A stretch of 64,000 nt of DNA, from the NCBI RefSeq assembly GCF_011397635.1, contig NC_064758.1:21784513-21848512 (forward strand), written 5' to 3'. Below the pieces are notes generated by a model. That model saw nothing but the letters and a program-made list of their open reading frames with translations. It was not told where the DNA came from and did no database searches. The position numbers and the translations under genes were made by a program. Shown here in pieces: positions 1 to 10,844 of the stretch. The first letter of the stretch is position 1, and each line of letters begins with the position of its first letter. Source of the DNA: Epinephelus fuscoguttatus. Lineage: Eukaryota; Chordata; Actinopteri; Perciformes; Serranidae.

Positions 1-424
1 TGATAAACACTGGCTCCTTGTGGGTTGAGTAAAAACAGACCAACTCCACTGGTTCCTCTTGTCTCACAGTGTGCACCAAAGTGCACCATGACAGCTTGGC
101 TGTTTTCAAAACAAAGAAAGTGTCCTTGAGCTCCTTTCTTTCAGGGCGACAGTGACGATAAAAGCTACAGAAACAGAAAACCTTGAACTTTATCCATGTC
201 TGATTGGTAATAAAAAGGCCAAACTATATTTAGCTCTAAATGCTTTGGTTGTAATTCTGAACTTTTAAACACTGAACTTAATCAGACAACTGTTTCCAGT
301 GTTTGACTATCATAATAATCTGAAACTATTTTATCAAATTAAGTGATATACGGTATAAACAGCTGTGAGTGAACAGAAACATTTTCCCGTTGTCAGTTTC
401 TCCTTCGTGTTTCTCCTTTTTCAG

Positions 425-714
425 GAATGCAATCAGCTGAACAACAAGCTGACACAAGACCGTGAAGAACAAGACACATCTTGCCTCCCTGTTTGTTCCA
501 GTGGAAATGTTACAGACATGAAGGCGCAGAACTACTCTGAGTCAAACCCGTCCCACTTCTCGGGAAGAGGGAAACGCCTTGTGAACGTACGGCAGGATAT
601 AAATGCCTTACTGTATGTGAGTTTGAAAGCAAGAAGATGGATGATGCAATTTCAAACTTCCCTATTTATCGTCAAAGTAGTTTCACTTCTTTCTGGAATT
701 TTCAGACGGCGTCA
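425..714 (+). other. weak candidate exon of unknown gene, opposite strand to gnai3
   Basis: A strong polypyrimidine tract and acceptor (TCCTTTTTCAG ending at 424) is followed by 290 bp open in one frame and a consensus donor GTAAGT at 715. The translation begins ECNQLNNKLTQDREEQD, which is polar and coiled-coil-like, and continues with a Ser/Asn/Arg-rich stretch. It resembles no family I recognise. It would sit in gnai3 intron 4 on the other strand, which is unusual. It may be chance, or part of an old repeat. Confidence 0.2.
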
Positions 715-1529
715 GTAAGTTGCGTAATATTGAGAAAATTACACTTAACTCATTGGAATTTTTTTTTTACAATTAAGTAGAGCTGCAGTTGAGGGGTGTT
801 TTCATTATCCACTAATCTACAGTCAATTGATCAGCTGCTAGAGCTATACAGTGTCAGAAAATGGAAAAAAACAAACAAACTATAATTTCCAAAGACCCGA
901 TGTTGTGTCATAAAATGACTGTTTCGTCCGACCAGCAGCCAAAAACCTAAGGACACTCAGTTTATTATCACGTAAGATATATAAAGAGCCAGTCCTCAAA
1001 ACAGAGAAGCAACAGAGAAGATCTTGCTTATTTTTCTGTTGACTGACTGATTGATTAACCCTTTGAAACCTGAGCAAATTGGCTTGATTTCTTCTGAAAA
1101 CATTGAAAGAAGGCAATGACCAGTGGAAGAAGATATGAGCCAAGAAGAGAAATTAGTAAAAAGAGGAAATTAAAAACAAGAAAATTAGTATAAAAGAAAA
1201 AAGAAAGACAGAAAACAAACACGAAAATGACCTGGAAAGACTGCTCTTAAAGTGTAAAATATAAAATAAAATAAAAATAATAATGATAATTATTATTATA
1301 GGTTTTTTGTGGCATTTTTAAGTACATTTCTTACCAAGTTGCTCATTGCCTTCTTTCACATGTTTTTGGAAAAAAATCCCACCAATTTGCTCAGAGTTCA
1401 AAAGGTTTAAATACTTGGGAAAGATGTCTGAAAGCAGCACAAGAAAAGTGACAAAGTGACTTATCTTTTCTGCTGTACGATCAAATTTGGGGCGGGAATC
1501 TTTAGGTACCTCATGATTAAATTCCAATT

Positions 1530-1708
1530 TTTTTGCCATTAATCTGTCAATAACAGGATAGTTTTTGAAGTGTGAAAGATAGAAAGAGGGGGAATGACAT
1601 GCAGCAAGGGGCCACAAGCTAGAACTGTACCCGTAGTCAGTGTGGCAAGGACAGATGCCTTTGTACATGAGGTGCAGGGCCCTACCCATTGAGCTACTGG
1701 GCACCTCT
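1530..1708 (-). repeat. tRNA-derived SINE, degraded
   Basis: Read on the minus strand, the head is GTGCCCAGTAGCTCAATGGG then TAGGGC, a good match to a tRNA A-box region, followed by a degraded B-box-like GGTACAGTTCT. The body contains TTGCTGCATGTCATTCCCCC and a CT-rich tail leading to CTATCCTGTTATTGACAGAT, near TTAATGGCAAAAAA. This layout matches a SINE type I recall as widespread in teleosts (tRNA head, 'cctttgctgcatgtc' body, 'aaaggcaaaaa' tail). It is not a functional tRNA: there is no acceptor-stem pairing. Confidence 0.7.
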
Positions 1709-1839
1709 ACTTACTACTTTTTAAACACAGTGTATTTGTAATGATCCATTAATAGACAGATTAATTTGGCACGACAGACATTTACGTTCTCTTACATTTC
1801 ACCATCCAATTAGTTCAGCTGTCAGAAACGTACAGCTGA

Positions 1840-1894
1840 TCTTACTAGATTGTTACAGGTGATCATTATGATCACCTGTAACAATCTAGTAAGA
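1840..1894. repeat. 55-bp perfect palindrome (27-bp arms, 1-nt centre)
   Basis: The left arm (1840-1866, beginning TCTTACTAGATTGTTACAGG) is the exact reverse complement of the right arm (1868-1894), separated by a single T at 1867. All 27 arm positions pair. Such a loopless palindrome can extrude a cruciform and is normally unstable, so it is either recent or an assembly artefact. Confidence 0.9.
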
Positions 1895-2179
1895 AAATTG
1901 GGTTTCAAATTTCCAATTATCGACTTTTCTGCATCAAGACATAATCTTTGAAGAGAGAGAATTGCGATGCATTTAAAAATTAATATTTTTCCGCACCCCT
2001 AGAAAAATAAAATCATCCATTGATGGACTGTTTAACTTCTTTTAAGACAGAATAAATGAAGGATGAATGCCAGATTAAATTATTTGTTTTCGCAGTTTCT
2101 TTCCTTGTATCACAGTCATCAAGGTTGCAGTTGGCGCTTGGTGAGTCTGTATGTAAAGAAAAAACACAAAGTTCCTCAC

Positions 2180-2337
2180 TATGAAGCAGAGTCGTTGAGC
2201 TGATACTCTCGTGATCGATCGAAGCACGTCTGAACTCCTTCATCTGCCCACAGCCTCTGAATCACGCCTGTTAGCTCTGGCGACATCACCCCTTCCTCCG
2301 CTGAGCCCGCCAGGACAAACAGCTGGCGAGCATCGTC
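2180..2337 (-). CDS. gnai3: gnai3 coding exon 4 (helical domain; last exon inside window)
   Basis: A 158-bp exon with acceptor CGCCAG at 2338-2343 and donor TA/GTGAGG. It encodes residues 102-153 plus two bases of Tyr154: [18 protein letters not shown] then [11 protein letters not shown] and [11 protein letters not shown]. These are hallmark residues of the Gi alpha helical domain; [11 protein letters not shown] is characteristic of Gi3/Gi1 rather than Gi2. The length matches exon 4 of vertebrate GNAI genes. Exons 5-8, which carry switch I-III, the NKKD and TCAT guanine motifs and the C-terminal receptor-contact Cys, were looked for on the minus strand of 1-2179 and not found, so the gene continues off the left edge. 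Confidence 0.97.
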
Positions 2338-2455
2338 CTGGCGATAAAGACAATAATTGCTGTCATTGTAAACTTGTTCATGTGGTGATGAGGACATTAA
2401 ATGCAGACTGAACGTGGCTGTATTTTTCAATCCCTTTGGGCAATTGTGCACCATC

Positions 2456-3092
2456 AATTTATGTCCTTTTAAAGTGCTTGTTTTTGCCCCTGACAGGCTC
2501 AGATTATTACAAGTGTCCGATAACATTACAGGAAGGAGCCTACACAGAAATGAAACGTCATTTTGTTCCTTTCACTGGTCTGTTTGTTATTGTGACCTTC
2601 TCCTTCAAGGAGATTCATTCTAAAATCTTACAAGAGGTGGCTTGTTGCAGGAAAAACAACGGTGGAAATGTTGGTGAGAGCTGGAGAGAGGAGTGCCGGG
2701 AAGAGTTTGTTGTGTTTGTGTCACGAAAGTGTATGTTAGGTGCTTTCAACAATGTGGAAAAGTCTGTGTGATTGCAGGAGGAGACTTCTCCTTGAGCAAA
2801 ATGTGGTCAAACTAACAAAAAGACCAGATCTGTGAAAGGTTGAAAGGTAGGGAAAAAAGTTTCATTTCTCTGCACAGTCTTTTTTGTGATGTTGTGAGAC
2901 ACTTCTACTTCAATCTGAGCTTGTCAGTGGCAAAAAGAAGCTCATTTAATGGACACAAATTGACAGTGCATAATTGCCTGTAGGGGTTACACTGCAGCGT
3001 GTTTCGCTGCTGTAGCTGCAGCAGTCTGTCAGTTTACTCTCCATTTAGACACAAAAAACATGGGAAAATGGGGTCCAGGTTCAAAAGTACCA
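2456..3092. repeat. gnai3: foldback-like repeat unit 1 in gnai3 intron 3
   Basis: The unit starts AAAGTGCTTGTTTTTGCC-like and contains its own inverted copy: GCTTGTTTTTGCC / CAGGCTCAGATT near 2471-2506 recurs inverted as AATCTGAGCTTGTCAGTGGC near 2914-2933. It ends GGTCCAGGTTCAAAAGTACC. The adjacent unit 2 repeats the same order of segments. It looks like a hairpin MITE plus a flanking segment that was duplicated in tandem. No transposase is encoded. Confidence 0.75.
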
Positions 3093-3101
3093 ATTTACAG
3101 T

Positions 3102-3732
3102 AATTCACTTCCATTAAAAGGGCTTGTTTTTGCCACTGATGGGCTCAGATTGTTATTTAAGTGTTTGACAACATAACAGAAAACCCTTACTGAGACATGA
3201 AACATTTTTCCTTACCTTTCACAGATCTGGTCTGATTGTTAGTGTGTGTAACCATGTCTAGCTCAGGGAGAAGTCCCGTTCTGAAATCTTGCAGACTTTT
3301 CCACATTGTTGAAATCAGCTAAATATGCAGCTACGACACAGAATTTCTTTTAGATAACACTGAGATACACTCTCTGTACTCCAACACAATAAACCGGCAC
3401 TCCTCTCTCCGACTCTCACTAACGTTTCCATTATTGTTTTCCACTCTTGTGAGATTTCAGAATCAGACTTCTCCTTGGACGAAACTTGGTCACGATAACA
3501 AACAAACCAATGAAAAGTACAGGAAAAACATTTCACTTCTCTGTAGAGTCCTTTCCATAGTGTTCAAAAACAAGCACATTTATTGGATGGAAAGTGACGG
3601 AGCACAAATGGCCATTGGGATTACACTGCTGCCTGCTTCTCTCAATACTGGACCAATTTAAAAATCTGTTGTCTCCATTAGTCCCTTAGACACAAAAGAA
3701 TGGGAAAACATGGTCCAGGTTTAAAAATACCA
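3102..3732. repeat. gnai3: foldback-like repeat unit 2 in gnai3 intron 3
   Basis: A direct tandem copy of unit 1, beginning AAAAGGGCTTGTTTTTGCCA and ending GGTCCAGGTTTAAAAATACC. Its minus-strand half (3310-3540) aligns with the plus-strand half of unit 1 (2545-2700): both contain GGTTTGTTTGTTAT- or GGTCTGTTTGTTAT-like sequence, TCCAAGGAGA or TCAAGGAGA, and GAGAGAGGAGTGCCGG. Divergence between copies is appreciable, so the duplication is not recent. Confidence 0.75.
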
Positions 3733-3749
3733 GAGTTCCTTTAACTTAC

Positions 3750-3891
3750 CGCTCGAGCAGCATCCCCAAAATCTATCTTTAACCGCCCCATTGCCCTGAT
3801 GATGGCCATGATGGACTGGATGGTGTTGCTGTACACCACCACTTTGTACTGTTTGCACTCCTCTTCTGAGTAGCCATCTTCATGAATGATT
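3750..3891 (-). CDS. gnai3: gnai3 coding exon 3 (alpha-helical domain start)
   Basis: A 142-bp exon bounded by CTGTGTCAG acceptor and GTAAGTTAA donor. It completes Lys54 and encodes residues 55-101, beginning [16 protein letters not shown] and ending with [14 protein letters not shown]. This is the linker into and first part of the helical domain that closes over the nucleotide. The sequence [11 protein letters not shown] favours gnai3 (gnai2 has a different helix here). The exon ends on a codon boundary, in phase with exon 4. The unit-2 repeat of intron 3 ends only 17 bp from the donor of this exon. Confidence 0.97.
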
Positions 3892-4391
3892 CTGACACAG
3901 AAACAAAATCCAAACAGGCTTTTAGCAGAGTTCGAATAACAATTTGACAGTGTGAACAATGACTTGAACAAATGTGGGACAGCTTACAGATTTGAAACAT
4001 TTCATGCAACACTGTCATTAGTGCTGGAATTTGAGCTCCAGTGAGCATGCAGCATGCCTAATGTGGGAACTGGGGGAGTCTATTCAGGTCCTGCCAGGCT
4101 ACGGCTGGCCTCTGTGGCTATTGTTTAACATGTTATGCAAAAGGGAGCTTCCTACACTGCCTGAGCGCAGTGAAATGAGGGTCCCACTTTGCTTCCACAG
4201 TTTTTCCGCAAAGATGAGCCCTGTTTGTAACCACAGCTCTCCCACATTATTAACCTCTAACAACAAGGCTGCAGCTGAAAGTGGGAGTGAGGGACTGTCT
4301 TTCGTCAGCGTGATACAAAAAAAAGTGTCATTTTTCTTCACAGGATGTAGGAGTTTGTGTTATCAGGGCTGTGTTGCAAGCTGTAACTTAC
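3892..4391 (-). other. gnai3: intron 2 of gnai3
   Basis: A 500-bp intron with GTAAGT donor and CTGTGTCAG acceptor. No repeats, RNA genes or other elements are evident in it. Confidence 0.85.
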
Positions 4392-4434
4392 TTCATCTGC
4401 TTTACTATTGTGCTTTTCCCAGATTCCCCAGCAC
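4392..4434 (-). CDS. gnai3: gnai3 coding exon 2 (P-loop, 43 bp)
   Basis: A 43-bp exon found by eye on the minus strand; it is too short to stand out as an ORF. It is preceded by TTTTGCAG and followed by GTAAGTTAC. Joined to the last base of exon 1 it encodes GAGESGKSTIVKQM plus two bases of a Lys codon, residues 40-54. GAGESGKS (40-47) is the G1/P-loop that binds the GTP phosphates; Lys46 and Ser47 are the phosphate- and Mg-contacting residues. The 43-bp length matches the standard second exon of Gi/o/t family genes, and the phases on both sides agree with exons 1 and 3. Confidence 0.97.
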
Positions 4435-5289
4435 CTGCAAAAAAAGGAGAGAGACCATTAAATGAGAGCAGCCACAAAAAAAAAAAACACCACCACATAA
4501 TATCAGACAGATTCGGACCCATCTCACATGGACGATGGATCAAACCAGCTTTTCATAGCGACTGAACTTAATCTGATTTCATGTTATCGCGCATCACACA
4601 GTGTGCAGTGTGTTTGCGTCAAAAACCCCAGAGGAAAAGCAGCCTTGTGATGCACTTCAAGTGCAGGCATTAATGTCGGGCCTGAGGGAACATCTAGGAT
4701 CATGACGTACTTTTAATGATGCACAAAATCTTTTTTTAATTTTGTATTGGTGCAAAATAGCCATTTTCCCATAAACAAGTACACACGAGAAAGATGAAAT
4801 GAGTCTGAGATCATAATATGTGTTAACAAAGTGTGTATTGCAATGTTATGTAGAGATAAGAGCACAGAAGGACGAGTTTCCATACTGATATATGTCAATG
4901 CATATATCACGAGCCAAGGAGGTGTAACAGAGGTGGGAAACAGGGCAGCTTTGGTGATATTTTGGGTAAAAATTAGTCATATATATATATATCAAATGGA
5001 AGCTCCCAGTGAGCTCTTTCTACTGCCAAAGGAATCCTTGTGAACTATAAACCAATCCAGACGTATTAGTCAAAAACCAAAAGATATAACACTGAACGGA
5101 CTGAACTATTTGGGGGAAAAAAGGCATGGGGCTTACACTTAATTTAGTTTCTTTTAAAAAAAGTTTTAATATTAAAGATTTAAATCAATAAAGTCAGGAC
5201 AAAGTATGGTCATTTTTAGTGGGCTAGATACCACAGAAGTAAACACAGAGGCTAGAAACTCTTTTTGGTGTGATACATCTATGCGTCCA

Positions 5290-5500
5290 TACGTCTATAC
5301 ATCAGATCCACCCCTCACTCTCCCACAGCTCCACCCCCTTGTCCAAATATGGTCACTTCTGGCTCCAAAAAAACAAGATGGCGACTGCCAAAACTCAAGG
5401 TTTCAAAATAAAAGTCCACAAACCAATGGGTGACATCACAGAGGCTATGTCCATCATTTTTATAGTGTGGGCTCCATACACTGTCCAAGATCTTCTCAGG
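5290..5500 (+). repeat. dispersed repeat family A, copy 1
   Basis: Contains CATCAGATCCACCCCTCACT, CCACAGCTCCACCCCCTTGT, ATATGGTCACTTCTGGCTCC, AACAAGATGGCGACTGCC and CACAAACCAATGGGTGACAT in that order. The same ordered blocks occur in reverse complement at 37885-38150 and partly at 31385-31640, so this is a multicopy family. It is non-coding, and its class is not determined. Confidence 0.8.
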
Positions 5501-7687
5501 TTTTCTCACTAAAGAATGTTAATTAGTTTAACCACAGCCTCTGTGAAGGAGGAAGTTCAGATTTCCACTTTTGTAGAATACACTTTTTTCCCCAGCTGTG
5601 GCCATGAGTGAATTCTTTTTTTTTTTAAATGATTCGCATGAAGTCTTTCTATGTCTCCCATGACCCAGATCCTGGGGTCAGATTAAATCTGTGTTTTTAT
5701 AATGTCTGAAGTTATTCTAATGATGTGTTTCCTTTCAGATAAGAGCAGTGATGAACAATCTGATGCACCAGTCAGAGCGTATGAGCACATCTGCTGTTTG
5801 TCATTAGCGAGAGAAAGACACAGACAACAGTGTCACAAGGAGGAGTGAGCTGCTAACTGCTTCTAACAAATGTGTATTACACAGCCTGGAGCTTCAGAGG
5901 TGCAGAGACACAGAGAGGATCATGGGAAGTAGTGAAATAGCGTGATGAGCTGGGGCGCCTCTTTAGGGAGTAAGAGCTTTCACAATATTGTCCATCTGTG
6001 ACAAATGATGAACTGATAACCAGGACAGTTGATAGTGCTTCCATTTCAACAAAGGCCACTGTGATAATGATGAGCGGGAAAATAATTACACATGAGGAAC
6101 TTTTACAATATTTCTACAACAATCTGCCACACAGGAAACAGTTGTCACGCTTCTGGCTGTGCCAGTGTTTTTCCACTGGAGAGACAATCCCAGATATCGT
6201 CCTGTTTTGGGCGTAGGAGAACAGAGGGGACATAAAAACACCACATATGATTAAGAGTCTGTGTACAAGCTTAAAATAACAAACATCAACTTGTTCTCTC
6301 ACTTTATAGTATAATTGATACTTAACCCCAAATCTGAACAGCGTCATCACAACGTGTAGTGTCAACGTGTAGCATAGAGTTTCTTATGATCTCTTATCTC
6401 TTGATGATTGAACATATTTAATGACTAATGATCTCATCAATTTGATTTCTCATCATTATGTTAGCAGACACTTTTTTACCAGCTGGCAAGGAGTTTCCCC
6501 GGGATTGTTCGCATTATCCCAGCCCTCTGTGACGATGGCTCCAACAGCAACATCTCCCTAACTATGTTTATTGGAATCATACAGCAGCCACAGGGCTGCA
6601 AACAAATTTAATTTATTTTTTTTTATTTTCAGTATAATTTAATCTGCATGTTATTTTCTCGATTTATCCTGGTCTATAAAATGTGAACAACTCCTGTGTA
6701 TTTCCTAAATCGCACGGTGACGTTTCATATTTTTTGTTTTGTCCACCCAACAGCTCAAAACCTTAAAAAAGAAAAGGTAAAGCATGAATAGACAGAGCAC
6801 AACTCCTGACATTCTGAAAACCACACCCACCTGAGGGGAAAAACAATCAGTGTCACGATATGCAACCAAGGGCTGAAACACTAACAAAATGCCTGTAGCA
6901 AGCTAAAAACATTAGATTTAAGCATTTAAAGGATTATTTTAGTCCACCAGAGAGAAAAGGTTACACCGACAAACTTATTATTGTCGATTTATCTCAGTCC
7001 CCCTTCTGCTTACCTTGTTTATTTTGGAGAAATTATCCCACTGAGTGGCCAGAAGTGAAATACTTTGATATTTACAACTATTTGATCATTTAAAGCTAAT
7101 AAAGATCAAAATCAGGCATTATAGCGTACTTAGTTTCAACCTCTACAGCTTGTCTGGCCAAATTAGCAAAGTAACTCTTCTTTTATTCATATCTTCCTGC
7201 TGATGCCTCAGCAGAGTCGCCTTTAAGCCAGCATGGGAGGTTTCATCAGTGCCGAATTAACATCTGTGTAAAAGGAGAGCTGGCAGGACAGGACCATAGA
7301 CGGAACGGGTGTGACATTTTGACGACGTGTTAGGTGTGCTACACAAACACCAGGAGATTCAAACAGTAGCAATCAGCAGCTCAAAGAAGAGGAACTGACC
7401 AATTTGTCCGCAAATTGGAGAGACAATTATGTCCGAGAGCTCCTTACCCTCCGAGCGGACAAGATCATCCATCATATAACAGGGACAATAAATGATTGTT
7501 ACGGCTTTGTTGTGCTATTGTTATTGTTTAGAAAAGCGCTGCTGACATGTACGTTATATGACACATCAGAGGCTGTTGTTTGGTTCTGTGTAAAAATGTA
7601 AAGGTAGTATGTCATGTATTGTGAAATTGGGGACTGGAGCGAGTCCTTATGAGGAGTTGGGCATGAGATAGTTGAGTCACGAGCACA

Positions 7688-7900
7688 ATGGCAGATGGAC
7701 CAAATTTGGAGACAGGTGAAAAACAGACTAGCAAAAGAAAACGAGCTCCTCTGTCTGAGGAGGCAAAGAAGAGCAAAAAGGAGAGTGATAAAAGAAGAGG
7801 AAAAACAAGAGTAAACCTCAGTCAGGCGTTCAAGAGATGGAGAGAGCTCCGTGACCAAAGAGGCTTCAAAACCGATGTCCAGCTAGCTTTTAGCTGTTAG
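7688..7900 (+). pseudogene. transposon-associated ORF fragment (basic, KR-rich)
   Basis: Open for 70 codons: it starts MADGPNLETGEKQTSKRKR, continues LSEEAKKSKKESDKRRGKTR and then FKRWRELRDQRGFKTDVQ before stopping. I recall similar modules (Arg/Lys-rich, 'RVN..AFKRWRELRDxKGFKSD.ELA') as recurrent N-terminal exons of predicted transposon-derived proteins in fish. The ORF ends abruptly at TAG next to a tetranucleotide-like ACTGT run (7915-7965). It could instead be a real exon of an unrecognised gene, but it lies in gnai3 intron 1 on the opposite strand with no partner exons seen. Confidence 0.4.
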
Positions 7901-8654
7901 CTAGACGAGAGAGGACTGTACTGTACTGACTGTACTGTACTGGCTGCTAGTACTGGCTGGCCAGCATCACAAATCGCTGCAACCAGGGACCGGGTAGCGA
8001 GTGTTGGTCAGCTGACATCCTCGTTGCCATTCTACGGCAGCCCTCGGACAGTGATACCCCCCTCCCCTCCTTCTGTTCTCTTCTCACTGAGGCAGCTATC
8101 GACGGACATCGCCCAGCTAAGTTACACCCAGCTAAGTGAACACTGAACTTTGTTTCCTATTCAATTTGAGCTCCAACCGGCCGCATCGTTTCCATACGGT
8201 ACCGTTTATTCTAGAATCGGGACTGTTTACATGTGCATATTGGTATAATTCCACTGTGTCTACTGTTGTTTGTACTGATACTGTACATACTGGTATAATT
8301 TACTGTGAGCTGTTTGTACTGGTACTGTACTTTCTGGTATCATTATTTGCATTACTATTTGTTTTTTCTTCAGATAAATCTGATAATTGTTGCACACTCA
8401 TTCTACATATACAGAGAGGTATAACGGTGGCTTTACAGCCTACATTTTATTTAATTTAGAGAGTCTAAGAGAGTCATATTATTGATTATCTCTGATCCCC
8501 AAGGTCAATTTGGTCGTTGCGACAGTGCAACACAACACTGATGACTCTAGGTGGCGCCAAGCTAAAAAAAAAAAAAAAAAAAGTGAATCCTATCTGTTGC
8601 CTCTTTAAACAAAGCAGATACTGCGTGTTAATCAGTGAGCTTTAGAGGTGCTGG

Positions 8655-8740
8655 TAGCCAGATTTTGATACCTTTGGAAAGAGCCAGGCTAACTGTTTCC
8701 CCTGTTTCAAGTCTTTATGCTAAGTTAGGTTAAATGTCTT
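8655..8740 (+). repeat. fragment of 'gagccaggcta...gctaagcta' teleost repeat
   Basis: Contains AAAGAGCCAGGCTAACTGTT then TCCCCTGTTTCAAGTC and TATGCTAAGTTAGGTT. The same core recurs at 44755-45110 and 38690-38790. Confidence 0.6.
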
Positions 8741-10844
8741 CTGATTCCAGGTTCATATTTATGGCTGCAGTACCATATTTGGCCTCTGGGACAAATTAAC
8801 AGCCCGACTGATTGGCCAGTGCCAATGAGATCTGAACTCAGGTGTCTGTAGAGGCGATTCAGTGCTTGGCGTCTGTGCCACACACTGACTCACTCTACAA
8901 TCAGCAATTTTTCACAGTTGAAGTTTAATTAAAGAGGCATGAGAACATGTGTGCACATGACAGACTGTCAAACTCACGCAACCAGTGAGAAATTATTTCC
9001 ATAAACGTCTGGGGGGGAGTTTATACTGGCAGAAGAGCCTCCTTTTGCATCATATAACTGCAATAATTATTGTAACTGCAGGATGAAGGAGGTGTCGGGA
9101 ACTGGGAAATAAAATATGGATACTTGCCTATTTTTTTAAAGCAGCCAAGAACAAGTCTGAATATGAGAAGAATTTTTAAATAAAGATATTCATTGTTTTA
9201 ATACTGTTATTTCACTAAAAGGTGGTTGAAACACATTCCTGCTGCCAGCAAGGAATCCTTAGCAGATGAATTTTGTCAAGGAGGCTTACAGTAGAGTAAT
9301 ATGTTTAGATGGCCGGCCAACAAGAATTAAATCCACAAATTCTTTGGTTAAGCTGTCACCAGCAAAAGAGATTTACTCCCGCTCACACAGACGGGGAGGG
9401 GAGGACAAATTGTGTCGATCCCTTTCCTCAGTTCTGTCAGTCACCAATTCTCTCATTCATGGCATTTTTTGGCTGATCATCAGCTGTGGCCTCCTGCCAG
9501 TTCATGAACCAACTTTACACAGACATTTACTGAGTCGTCCAAACCCATGCAGACTCCAAACCAAGCCTCATTTAACAAGAATCTGAAATGCAGATTTTTT
9601 ATGAATTACCATTCGTGGTCAAATGGGAGACCATTTTCATTGGAGGGGTACGTCGGCTCTCCAGCTTTGTGGTTTTGTACAAAGAGCAGCAGCCGAACTC
9701 TGCTTTGTTTTTCCCCTATAACTCTCTTGTTCCTGCACAGACAGGGGGTGGAGGGCACTGCATGGAAAAATCGCTTCCCCCTCAACCCTGTGGTCAGAAC
9801 TTTAAAAACGTCCATACGATGAGATTTTAGTCTGCATCGTGATGTTGAACCACCACCACACGTATCAGCCTTACGTTAGATCAGTCAGCTGCAGGTGGGA
9901 TTCATCTGTATCCCTGACAACCTGATCCAGCAACCACATCTATGTGACCTCAGGTTTTACTTCAGTCAGGACTCGACTACCTAAAATAGCTTTTCTTCCA
10001 CACAACAAAATGACGTGATCAGCCTGTAATCTATCAACAAAACAGTGGAAACAGTCTGATAAATTTCACCTCACAGTTGTGGCTCTGAAATGGAGGGAAG
10101 CAGATTTACTGGCATAGTTTTGTTCTGCCATATCTTTTAGATGAAAGAGCAAGAAAAATCACTGTAAACATGAAACTGCCTTTCTTTGTGAGAATAATGC
10201 TACTACCAGGAATGTAGTCTGACTCACAGGATGTAGACTGTGTGTATAAGCCTGCCATTGGTCATCTATTTCAGACAGTCCTCCTCCCTTCTCACTATCT
10301 CCCAGTACTATTTTGCAAACGCACTGGACTGCTTCCTGGGCTTAGCGCCGCCCCAGATGACTGTGATTGGTTTAGAGAAATACAAACAACCCAGAGTGTT
10401 TTTACAGTCTTAGTGCAGAATTACGATGGGTTCAGCCAGAACTTTATTCAGTGCTAGATATGTCTGGCTATGCGAGACTATCAGGAATGTGACCCAGAAC
10501 ACAATCAATAAGGAAAAAAGCTAGACAGGTCTGATTGCAGCCCCGGTGTGATGTTCTGTTGTGCTAATCAGGAATGTAGGACAGGAAGATCCACTGTTGT
10601 GATTGGCTGGTGGGGCGTATGAATGGCCCATGTCGACGTTCATGGTTGCAGTTCAGGCACACATATTCAAAATGTTAGGATGCATGGTGGCTGGTTCTGC
10701 ATGCAGAGAAAGCCAGGTTGAAATTTCCATCAAAAATATTGATGTTATTCAAGCAGGACTCCACGTCTACTGTGTAAATATATGTGTTTGGGGATGCATC
10801 CTGTAAGCTAGCTAGCAAGCTAGCACTAAACATTTTGCTACCAG

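Larger units (their letters stand above)
1..2179 (-). other. gnai3: partial intron 4 of gnai3
   Basis: Non-coding sequence downstream of the exon 4 donor. No recognisable gnai3 exon 5 is present. It holds a tRNA-derived SINE (1530-1708), a perfect palindrome (1840-1894) and a weak plus-strand exon candidate (425-714). The rest shows nothing beyond AT-rich intron sequence. Confidence 0.75.
2338..3749 (-). other. gnai3: intron 3 of gnai3
   Basis: A 1412-bp intron between exon 3 and exon 4. About 90% of it is two tandem copies of a foldback-like unit (listed separately); only short flanks next to the splice sites are unrelated to the units. Confidence 0.85.

Noticed and set aside
1667..1708. 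tRNA gene on the minus strand
   Set aside because: Good A-box-like head but no acceptor-stem or T-arm pairing and a SINE body follows; it is a tRNA-derived SINE.
1..2179. gnai3 exon 5 or later exons
   Set aside because: No minus-strand match to the expected continuation after SASY was seen; they presumably lie outside the window.
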